Shown: piece by piece, positions 35,901 through 47,900 of the stretch
Numbering within the stretch: the first letter of the stretch is position 1
Layout of the letters: each line of letters starts with the position of its first letter
Assembly: GCF_003255815.1 (NCBI RefSeq)
Contig: NC_037668.1
Span: 16,042,842-16,106,841 of the forward strand
Direction: 5' to 3'
Length of the DNA stretch: 64,000 nucleotides
Source: Theropithecus gelada
Taxonomy: Eukaryota; Chordata; Mammalia; Primates; Cercopithecidae
The notes under the pieces: model-generated
The model's input: only the letters and a program-made list of their open reading frames with translations
Databases searched by the model: none
Told to the model about the DNA's origin: nothing
Program-made: the position numbers and the translations under genes

Positions 35901-38505
35901 GACACTTCTGATCCTGCAAAAAGAAGTATAAAGCAGATAAAGAAGTATACTTCAACTCCTTTATAAATCACCAGTATCCTAAGCCTAGATTTTAAATATG
36001 TCTTCTGTCCTTTCTTTAACTTTTTCATGTGTCTAATGTTCCTTCCTTTGCAAATCTTCCAAATCCTAACAGTCTCGGATTTCAGCAATAATGGAGGAAA
36101 TACAGAACTATTCTATTCTTTCAAATTGTGAACATCCTCATACAGGCAAAACTTGCCAGGGCAATGTCCCCTCGACTCTGAGGTGGACTGTAGGGAAATA
36201 TTACATAGAGATAAAAAACTCTAGGTGAGAGCTTTAAAATCTTTTTGATGCCTGCAAGATGATCTGCAGTTAAAATGATGGTATATAAAGACCACATAAT
36301 ATGGGAAACACAAGTGTATTTCAAGTGGGAAAAGGAAAGTTACAAATTCATGTTTGTTGTATATACAACTATGTTTTGTATTTATTTATATTATTTATTT
36401 TTTGAGACAGGCTCTCCCTCCATTGTTCAGGCTGGAGTGCAGTGGCACAATCATGGCTCACTGCAGCCTCCATCTCCTGGGCCAAGTGATTCTCCCGTCT
36501 CAGCTTCCTATGTAGCTGGAACTGCTACTCAGGTGTGCACCACCATGCCTGGCTATTTTTTTGATTTTTAGTAGAGGTGAGGTCTCACTATGTTGCACAG
36601 GCTGGTCTCAAACTCTTGAGCTCAAGCAATCCTCCCACGTCGACCTCCCAAAGTGCTGAGATTACAGATGTGAGCCACCACACCGGGCCAACTATGTTTT
36701 TTAAGTGCTTAACAGGAAAATAACTTGAAAGAAATAAACCAAAATAATAGTGGTTAAGGTAGAAGGTTTTTGAGTGATATTTTTATATTTTTAAAATCTT
36801 CTGTAACATGGACACAATCCTTAGGCTATCGTTATATCAAAATGTATAATGAATTTGCGAGGAAGAGGAGAGTATTATTTAGCTTCTCGGTGGGTGGAAG
36901 AATGATGTGGTTAATGATCTGAGAATAAGGTTGAGCATGGGAGGCTGCAGAAGAAAAAGTTTACAGTGAAGTAATTTTAAGGATAGTTTGCTTAAAATCT
37001 GTTTTGTTTAATTTTGAGACAGAGTCTTGCTCCATTGCCAAGGCTGGAGTACAGTGATGTGATCTCGGCTCACTGCACCTCTGCCTCCTGAGTTCAAGTG
37101 ATTCTCCTGCCTCAGCCTCCCAAGAAGCTGAGACCACAGGCATGCGCCACTATGCCTGGCTAATTTTTCTATTTTTGGTAGAGACAGTGTTTTACCATTT
37201 TGGCCAGGTTGGTCTCAAACTCCTGACCTCAGGTGATCCACCCACCTTGGCCTCCCAAAGTGCTGAGACTACAAGCGTGAGCCACTACACCCAGTCATTA
37301 AAATCGGTTTTTAAGCATGAGTGCTACTTGCTTATTTGTACTACTGATATATTAAGAAGAGTACTTCATCAGAAAGAGAACTCTTGAGAATTTAAGAATT
37401 CTTGTACAGGGTTCTCTCTCATACACAATACTGCTTCTCAAGCAATTGGCGTGGTGGCAAGCCCAGTGCAGTCAGTCAGTGGATAACATGAGATCATGGG
37501 GCAGCACAAAAAGTTTGCTTGTGACACACCGTGGCTTTGTAGGGATAGGAAGCGTCTGAGTCAATGCCGTTGTTATCAATGATGTACTGGAAAGCCCTTG
37601 TCATGAAGCCACCATTGCAGCCTTTGTTTCCATATTTTTCAGTTGAGCAATCCACCAGGTTCTGGGCACTGAGAGACACCAGCTTTCCTGTTTTCAGCTT
37701 CAGCTGTGCTTCCAGGGCCCCCACAGCACTGAAAGCCCAGCAAGCACCACAAGAACCCTAAAACAGATACAAGGTCACAAACGCAAATCACAGAAAATCA
37801 TTTGGAATTACTTCCATAACCCAAACTGGACAACGCTCAACTACATCAGCTCTGTCCCGAGTTCCCAGAAAGAGCTCCGCCACTACAGTTTCCTTCTGTC
37901 TTTAACAATGGGAATGAAGACTAAATACTTGATGGTTATCTAGGCAAGGTCCAACCTTGATAGAGATTTGCGGTCGACCAAGCTCAGAGCATAATGACCA
38001 TATTCAAATATACTAAGAAACAATACTCACTGAGCATGTACCAAATTGCACCTATTTTCACACGTAAGTAAGGGAGATAGTTGCCTATAGTAATGAGATT
38101 TTGAGAGAAGCTGGGATGATTTCCTTGACCTAAAATACCCTTTCTCCTGTCAAATGATGCCTGAAACATAAGAAATTTACTCCTAGGTTGGCATTTTTCA
38201 AACCTTTGTTACCTTCAGAATTTTTTTGATCAAAAAATATAGGCCAGGCGCGGTGGCTCAAGCCTGTAATCCCAGCACTTTGGGAGGCCGAGACAGGCGG
38301 ATCACGAGGTCAGGAGATCGAGACCATCCTGGCTAATACGGTGAAACCCCGTCTCTACTAAAAATAGAAAAAACTAGCCGGGCGAGGTGGTGGACGCCTG
38401 TAGGAGGCTGAGGCAGGAGAATGGCGTGAACCCAGGAGGCGGAGCTTGCAGTGAGCTGAGATCCGGCCACTGCACTCTAGCCTGGCCGACAGAGCGAGAC
38501 TCCGT

Positions 38506-38540
<35 letters not shown>

Positions 38541-41500
38541 AAGGAGGCATAAACAAACAAAAAAAGGCAAAGCTGATTTAGTTTTAAAAGGGGCAGAGTG
38601 TCCAGAGCCCCATCATAATTGTTCTCTTTCTCTCTCCTCCCCTCCTCCCACTTTGCTCTCCACCCAAAGGAAAGAAATTGACATTGCTTTTGATTGAAGC
38701 AAAATTGTTCATTAAAACGCAAGCACCCAGAGAAAGAAGTTCATTAACTTACTCAGAGTTAACATCTAAATATGTGGTTTATTGGGTCTTCTAAAGCTGT
38801 TATTTTAGAGAACCTCAGGTAAGAAATCCAAAACTAGTTGAAAGAAAAATATGTAGGTGGAAAAGAATAAGAGATTAGCAGTACCATTTACTTCTTTTTT
38901 TTGTTTTGAGACAGGGTTTCCCTCTGTCACTCAGACTGAAGTGCAGTGGTGCGATCATGGCTCACTGTAGCCTCAACCTCCCAGGGTCAAGCAGTCCTCC
39001 CATCTCAGCCCCTCAAGTAGCTGGGACTACAGGAGCGCACCATGCCTGGCTAATTTTTATTTTTATTTTTTGTAGAGACAGGGCCTCACTATATTGCCTA
39101 GGTTGGTTTCTAACTCCTGGACTCAAGCGATCCTCCTGCCTCTGCCTCCCAAAGTGCTGGAATCACAGACATGAGCCACTGTGCCTGGCCACCATTTACT
39201 TCCTAATAAATTTTTACTTTCTTCATTGATCACAAGCTGGGGTAGCTGCTCAGAATGCTCTGATTCCTCTCACTTACCCTGACCTCTATGGTGATACATG
39301 TGTTTTACCTCTAACTAATTTAGGATTTTTGCAATTTTTTAAAACAAGCAAACTAAAGGAAAATACAACAGCATAGGAACAATAATTTTACAAGGCACAT
39401 ATTTCATATTCTAACGATGCAAGACTAACCATGAATTAACTTGAGTGGCACAATTTATAGACCACTCTAGCTCTAGTTCTTTCTTCTCCTTCAACTTTGA
39501 AATTCACAAGTGAAATGGAGAAACTTCCTGATCACCAGGGCTCTCTCACGCAACACTGCTTTTCAAGCAATTGGCTTATTGGAGAGTCCAGTGCAGTCAA
39601 TGCGTAGCATGAGCAATGAAAGTCTGTGTTAAACACCTATTTGCTTAGTTCAGTGTTTGTCTAAGTAGGTGGTTCTATGATCACTTAGAAAAGCACTGTG
39701 GAGGCTGACCGCAAGGGCTCATGCCTATAATCCCAGCACTTTGGGAGGCGGAAGTGGGAGGATCACTTGAGCTCAGAAGCTTGAGACCAGCTTGGGCAAC
39801 ATGGCAAAACCCATCTCTACTAAAAATACAAAGGAAAAAAAAAAAGCGGGGTGTGGTGGTGTGTGCTTGTAGTCACTATGTAAGCTGAGGTGGGAGGATC
39901 ACTTGAGCCCCAGAGGCAGAGGTTGCAGTGAGCCTAGATCGCACCACTGCAGTCCAGCCTGGGCAAAACAGAGGGAGACTCTGTCTCAAAAACAAAAAAA
40001 CAAACAACAACAAAAAAAACACTGTGGAGAATCCAGTTGTCCCTCAGTATCTACAAGGGATTGGTTCCAGGACCTCTGAGCATACCAAAAGTCAAGAATT
40101 TTCAAGTTCCTTATATAAATGACTAAGTATTTGCATATAATCTACACATCCTCCTATATGTGTTTTTTTGTTTTTTTGTGTGTGTGTGTGTTTGTTTTTA
40201 AAGACAGGATCTCACTCTATGGCCCAGGCTGGAGTGCAGTGGCAAGATGTCAGCTCACTGCAACCTGCACCTCCCAGGTTCAAGTGATTCTCCTGCCTCA
40301 CCCTCCCGAGTAGCTGGGATTACAGGCACCTGCCACCATGCTAGGCTAATTTCTGTATTTTCAGTAGAGACGGGACTTCACCATGTTGGCCAAGCTGGTC
40401 TCGAACTCCTGACCTCAAGTGATCTTCCTCCCTTGACCTGGAAAAGTGCTGGGATTGCAAGCATAAGCCACTATGCCTGGTCTTCCCATATACTTTACTT
40501 ACTTTTTTTTTTTTTGAGATGGAGTCTCGCTTTGTAGCTCAGGCTGGAGTGCAGTGGTGCGATCTCAGCTCACTGTAACCTCTGCCTCCCAGGTTCAAGT
40601 GATTCTCCTGCCTCACCCTCCTGAGTAACTGGGATTACAGGCGTGTGCCACCAGGCCCTGTTAATTTTTGTATTTTTAGTGGAGACGAGGTTTCATCATG
40701 TTGGCCAGGCTGGTCTCGAACTCCTGGCCTCAGGTGATCCACCCGCCTCAGCCTCCCAAAGTAATGGTATTATAGGCGTGAGCGCCTGGCCTGTTTTTTT
40801 ATCTTCACCTTTTTCTGGATATTTTTGATCCACGGTTGGTGGAATCTGCAGATATGGAACCTGTGGATATGGAGGGCCAACTGTATAAATAAAATATAAT
40901 ATGTGATCCTTGCCCTTAAGGAACTTATAATTTAGTTGGGAAGACAAGAATAATGAAAATAATTAGAAAGTAACACGTGGGACTGTAAGATTCACTGTCA
41001 AATTCTGTAGCTAGACTAAGCATTTAAAGAGCTCTACCTAGGGTTCAGAGGCTTGGGATGGTAATACTCACTTGATATTTCACTTCAGTAACACACCCTT
41101 TCTCTCTCCAGTCCACAGAATCTGGCAACATCTGATTAGGGTTTGACTTATATGTGATATTTCTCTGCCACTGGCTGGGAACTCTCAGGGAACTCATCAA
41201 AGACATCACTTCTTCACTGGTCTACAAAGCAAATATACAGTCAGGCATCGTTTAATGACTGGAATATGTTCTGAGAAATGCGTCGTTAGGTGATTTTGTC
41301 ATTGTGCAAACACCATAGTGTCTACTTACACAAACCTAGAGTGTATCGGCTCCTACACACCTAGGCTGTATGGAAGGGCCCGTTGCTCCTAGACTACAAA
41401 CCTGCACAACATGGTACTGTACTGAAGGTTGTAGGCAATTGTAGAACAATATGAAGTACTTGTGTATCTAAATATGTCTAAACATAGAAAAGGTATAGTG

Positions 41501-44500
41501 AAAATACAGTATAAAAAGTAAAAATGGGGGCTGGGCACAGTGGCTCACACCTGCAATCCCAGCACTTTGGGAGGCCGAGCCAGGCAGATCACCTGAGGTC
41601 AGGAGTTCGAGACCAGCCTGGCCAACATGGTGAAACCCCGTCTATACCAAAAATATAAAAATTAGCTGGGCGTGGTGATGCATGCCTGTAATCCCAGCTA
41701 TTCAGGAGGCTGAGGCAGGAGAATCACTTGAGCCTGGGAGGCAGAGGTCTCAGCGAGCCAAGATCGTGCCACTGCACTCCAGCCTGGGCAACGGGTGAGA
41801 CTCCATCTCAAAAAAAAAAAAAAAAAAAAAGGAAAAATGGTACTTTTGTATAGGTCATTTACTATGAAAGGCCTGGAGTTGCTCTGGGTGAGTCAGTGAG
41901 TGAGTGGAGAGTGAATGTGAAGGCCCAGGATATTATTGTAGACTTTATAAACACTTAGGCTACACTAAATTTGTTAAAAAATTTTTCTTTCTTCAGTAAT
42001 AAATTAACCTTGGTTTAATGCAACTTTTTTACTTAATAAACTTTTAATTTTTTAAATGTTTTGTCTTTTATAGTAACACCTTAAAATACAAACACATTGT
42101 ATAGCTGTATGAAAATATTTTTCTTCTTTATCACTTTCTTATATAAGCTTTTTCTATTTTTAATTTTTTAAAAGTTTTTACTTTTAAAGTAAGTTGAATC
42201 CCTGAATAGACCAATAACAGGCTCTGAAATTGAGGCAATAATTAATAGCCTACCAACCAAAAAAAGTCCAGGACCAGACGGATTCACAGCCGAATTCTAC
42301 CAGAGGTACAAGGAGGAGCTAGTACCATTCCTTCTGAAACTATTCCAATCAATAGATAAAGAGGGAATCCTCCCTAACTCATTTTACAAGGCCAACATCA
42401 TCCTGATACCAAAGCCTGGCAGAGATACAACAAAAAAAGAGAATTTTAGACTAATATCCCTGATGAACATCAATGCAAAAATCCTCAATAAAATACTGGC
42501 AAGCTGAATCCAGCAGCACATCAAAAAGCTTATCCACCATGATCAAGTGGGCTTCATCCCTGGGATGCAAGGCTGGTTCAATATACACAAATCAATAAAT
42601 GTAATCCAGCATATAAACAGAACCAAAGACAAAAACCACATGATTATCTCAATAGATGCAGAAAAGGCCTTTGACAAAATTCAACAGCCCTTCATGCTAA
42701 AAACTCTCAATAAATTCGGTATTGATGGAACATATCTCAAAATAATAAGAGCTATTTATGACAAACCCACAGCCAATATCATACTGAATGGGCAAAAACT
42801 GGAAGCATTCCCTTTGAAAACTGGCACAAGACAGGGATGCCCTCTCTCACCACTCCTATTCAACATAGTGTTGGAAGTTCTGGCTAGGGCAATCAGGCAA
42901 GAGAAAGAAATAAAGGGTATTCAGTTAGGAAAAGAAGAAGTCAAATTGTCCCTGTTTGCAGATGACATGATTGTATATTTAGAAAACCCCATTGTCTCAG
43001 CCCAAAATCTCCTTAAGCTGATAAGCAACTTCAGCAAAGTCTCAGGATACAAAATCAATGTGCAAAAATCACAAGCATTCTTATACACCAGTAACAGACA
43101 AACAGAGAGCCAAATCATGAATGAACTCCCATTCACAATAGCTTCAAAGTGAATAAAATACCTAGGAATCCAACTTACAAGGGATGTAAAGGACCTCTTA
43201 AGGAGAACTACAAACCACTGCTCAGTGAAATAAAAGAGGACACAAACAAATGGAAGAACATACCATACTCATGGATAGGAAAAATCAATATTGTGAAAAT
43301 GGCCATACTGCCCAAGGTAATTTATAGATTCAATGCCATCCCCATTAAGCTACCAATGACTTTCTTCACAGAATTGGAAAAAACTGCTTTAAAGTTCATA
43401 TGGAACCTAAAAAGACCCCACATTGCCAAGACAATCCTAAGCCAAAAGAACAAAGCTGGAGGCATCATGCTACCTGACTTCAAACTATACTACAAGGCTA
43501 CAGTAACCAAAACAGCATGGTACTGGTGCCAAAACAGAGGTATAGACCAATGGAACAGAAAGAGCCCTCAGAAAGAATACCACACATCTACAGTCATCTG
43601 ATCTTTGACAAACCTGACAAAAACAAGAAACGGGGAAAGGATTCCCTATTTAATAAATGGTGCTGGAAAAATTGGCTAGCCATAAGTAGAAAGCTGAAAC
43701 TGGATCCTTTCCTTACTCCTTATACGAAAATTAATTCAAGATGGATTAGAGACTTAAATGTTAGACCTAATACCATAAAAACCCTAGAAGAAAACCTAGG
43801 TAATACCATTCAGGACATAGGCATGGGCAAGGACTTCATGTCTAAAACACCAAAAGCAATGGCAACAAAAGCCAAAATTGACAAATGGGATCTAATTAAA
43901 CTAAAGAGCTTCTGCACAGCAAAAGAAACTACCATCAGAGTGAACAGGCAACCTACAGAATGGGAGAAAATTTTTGCAAACTACTCATCTGACGAAGGGC
44001 TAATATCCAGAACCTATAAAGAACTCAATCAAATTTACAAGAAAAAAACAAACAACCCCATCAAAAAGTGGGCAAAGGATATGAACAGACACTTCTCAAA
44101 AGAAGACATTCATACAGCCAACAGACACATGAAAAAATGCGCATCATCACTCACCATCAGAGAAATGCAAATCAAAACCACAATGAGATACCATCTCACA
44201 CCAGTTAGAATGGCAATCATTAAAAAATCAGGAAACAATAGGTGCTAGAGAGGATGTGGAGAAATAAGAACACTTTTACACTGTTGGTGGGACTGTAAAC
44301 TAGTTCAACCATTGTGGAAAACAGTGTGGCGATTCCTCAAGGATCTAGAACTAGAAATACCATTTGACCCAGCCATCCCATTACTGGGGATATACCCAAA
44401 GGATTATAAGTCATGCTGCTATAAAGACACATGCACACGTATGTTTATTGCGGCACTATTCACAATAGCAAAGACTTGGAATCAACCCAAATGTCCATCA

Positions 44501-44934
44501 GTGACAGACTGGATTAAGAAAACATGGCACATATACACCATGGAATACTATGCAGCCATAAAAAAGGATGAGTTCGTGTCCTTTGTAGGGACATGGATGC
44601 AGCTGGAAACCATCATTCTGAGCAAACTATCGCAAGAACAGAAAGCCAAATACCACATGTTCTCACTCATAGGTGGGAATTGAACAATGAGATCACTTGG
44701 ACACAGGAAGGGGAACATCACACACTGAGTCCTATTGTGGGGAGGGAGGAGGGATAGCATTAGGAGATATAACTAATGTAAATGACGAGTTAATGGGTGC
44801 AGCACACCAACATGGCACATGTATACATATGTAACAAACCTGCACGTTGTGCACATGTACCCTAGAACTTAAAGTATAATAAAAAATTTTTTTAAAAAAG
44901 TTTTTACACTTTTTTGTTAAAAACTAATATACAA

Positions 44935-44972
<38 letters not shown>

Positions 44973-47900
44973 TAGCCTAGGCCTATACAAGGTCAGGATC
45001 ATCAGTATCACTGCATTCCATCTCCACCTGTTGTCCCACTGGAAGGTCTTCAGGGGCAATAACACTTATGGAGCTGTCATCTCTGATAACAATGTTTTCT
45101 ACTGGATACCTCCTGAAGGACCTGCCTGAGGCTGTTTTACAGTTAACTTTTTAAAAGTATAAGTAGGAGTACACTTTAAAATAACAATTAAAAGTATAGT
45201 ATAGTAAATACATAAACCAGTAACATAGTCATTTATTATTATGAAACATTTTGTACTGTGCAAAATTTTATGTGCTATACTTTTACACCACTGGCAGAGC
45301 AGTAGATCTGTTTACAGCAGCATCACCACAGACAAGTGAGTAGTGTATTGTGCTACATTGCTATGGTGGCTACAACATCACTCGCTAGGCAAGAGGAACT
45401 TTTCCGCTCCATTATAATCTTGAAGGACCACTGAGGTATATGTGGTCCATCAGTGGCCAAAATGTATATGACACATGACTATATATATATCTCTTTCACT
45501 TATATCCTTCTTTCTTTTCTTCCTTTTTTTTTTGAGACGGAGTTTCACTCTTGTTGCCCAGGCTGGAGTGCAATGGCGTGACCTCGGCTCACTGCAACCT
45601 CTGCCTCCCAGGTTCAAGTGATTCTCCTGCCTCAGCCTCCCAAGTAGCTGAGATTACAGGCATGTGCCACCACATCCAGCTAATTTTGTATTTTTAGTAG
45701 GGATGGGGTTTCTCTATGTTGGTTAGACTGGTCTCAAACTCCCGACCTCAGGTCATCTGCCCATCTTAGCCTCACAAAGTGCTGGGATTACAGTCATAAG
45801 CCACCGCACCCAGTTAATTTTGTAGTTTTAGTAGAGACAGGGTTTCTCCATGTTGGTCAGGGTGGTCTTGAACTCCTGACCTCGTGATCTGCCCACCTCG
45901 GCCTCCCAAAGTGCTAGGATTACAGGCGTGAGTCACTGCGCCCAGCCTATCCTTCTTTCTAATATCCTAATAACTGTAACTGTGAATATATTTTAAAACT
46001 GACATGGAATAAAAAAACTGAGAAAAACCAGTAATAGTTGTGACCAAGAGAGGTTCCATTAGGATCTGGTGGGGTGAATTATCTGGATTTGTTTAGTTTC
46101 ACACTTCACACTAGCATCCCAGTTAGGCACCCTCATGGGGAAGGAGGAAAAGAGAATGGTAAAAACTAGAAGTTACAGGGAGGCAGATTTTTGTTTCAAA
46201 GCAAGGCAGAATTTTATAAAAGCGCTGTCTAAAAAGTGGACTAAACTGGTTTCCCATGTGAGAAAGAATTACAAAGGAGATTCCTGCATTTAAGAAGGAG
46301 TTTAGTCTACCTAGGGCGTTCCCTTCTTCACTTTGGCAACAGCGGTAAAGTTTTGTAGGACAGAATAGAATCTGAAAACCAATAGAAGATTATTTGTGAG
46401 ATTAAATACCCACATGCTCCCATTAAGAAAGCAGATGGATCATACTAAATTGTCAATCTAGACTTAAATAAGTATGGCAACTTTCTATAAAAGCCTGTCG
46501 ATAATCTTTAGGTAATATTTTCTAGAATTTATTTTAAAAAAACAATGGTAGTCTGTGAGTTTAAAATTTCCTTTAAAGAAGTGATTTGTTAAAGAAAGAA
46601 AGCAGTCAAAGTAGAACTAAGTAAGGAATTTCTGTACAAGTTCTTATGTCCTTAAATTCTACTGTTTTCCAACTTTGTACTATACGTTCCTTTGTTATTG
46701 CTGTTTACCTTCAAATTGCTTTTGGGGAGACAGAAAGGAAATGATGTTTACCCAGACATGAAAGTGGGATTCCTTGTAATGTACCTACCATGTCTCCCAG
46801 GTGGTTCATGCCCAGATCATATGAGTGCATTCCCATTGAATGCTCCAGGTTATGAAGCATCACAAACTTTAGATTCTTTTCCCAGATGAGACGTCGTACT
46901 GCTTCTTCATTCTAAAACATAATGAAGAAGAACATAGTCATACTGCATCCTGGACAAATAAGTGTTTGATAATGAAAATGGCATTTTTTTTTTTTTTTTA
47001 AGATGGAGTTTCACTCTGTCACCCATACTGGAGTCCAGTGGCATGATCTCAGCTCACTTCAGCCTCCGATTCCTAGGTTCAAGTGATTCTCTGCCTCAGC
47101 CTCCCGAGTATCTGGGATTACAGGCATATGCCACCACACCAGCTAATTTTTGTATTTTTAGTAGAGACAGGGTTTCGCCATGTTGGCCAGGCTGGTCTCA
47201 AACTCCTGACCTCAGGGGATCTGCCTGCCTCGGCCTCCCAAAGTACTGGGATTACAGGTGTGAACCACTGCACCACCCGAAAATAGCATTTTTGAAGCAT
47301 TCTACCAAATGTGGATCTGAGAGCATGCAAATGCATAAATATATCCAATATAACTGCTAACTTCACATATTAATTTTAATTCTTGCTCTTAACTGCTTTG
47401 ATGGTGATTAATATTATTTTATGATAAACATGAATTTCCTTCTCTTTTTAAAATTTACTATTATTATTATTATTATTTTTGACAGTCTTGCTCTGTCACT
47501 CAGGCTGGATGGAGTGCAGCGAAGTGGCGTGATTACCGCTCACTATAGCCTTGACCTCCTGGGATCCAGCAATCTTCACATCTCAGCCTCCTGCATAACT
47601 GGGATCACTGGTGTGTACCACTGCAGCCAGTTGTTTTTTTTTTTTTTTTAAAGACAGGGTCTTGCTCTGTTGCCCAGGCTGGAGTGCAGTGGTATGATCA
47701 CAGCTCACTGCAGCTTCAAATTCTTGGGCTCAAACTATCCTCCCATCTCAGCTGCCCAGGTAGCTAGGACTGTAAGCATGCACCACCACAACCAGCTTAT
47801 TTTTATTTTATTTTATTTTATTTTATTTTGTTTTATTTTATTGTAGAGACAGGCTGGTCTCAAACGCCTGGCCTTAAAGGATCGTCCCCCCTTGGCCTCC

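Larger units (their letters stand above)
40033..40882. mobile_element. MER2/Tigger2-type DNA transposon with two Alus
   Basis: Ends CAGTTGTCCCTCAGTATC (40034) and GATATGGAGGGCCAACTG (40881) are inverted copies of each other. Without the Alus only about 200 bp remain, a non-autonomous element. Confidence 0.8.
41238..45480. mobile_element. DNA transposon, family not named, with nested Alu and L1
   Basis: Starts CAGTCAGGCATCGTTTAATG after TA at 41236. Ends in the inverted counterpart ATATGACACATGACT. The unnested length is about 1.2 kb. Possibly a Tigger4/Zombi relative, but I am not sure. Its first base is 16 bp upstream of the CTSS exon 4 acceptor. Confidence 0.75.

Noticed and set aside
42547..44683. 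Four adjacent frames of 123-243 codons resembling a polymerase gene
   Set aside because: They are pieces of L1 ORF2 in a 5'-truncated insertion with stops and frameshifts.
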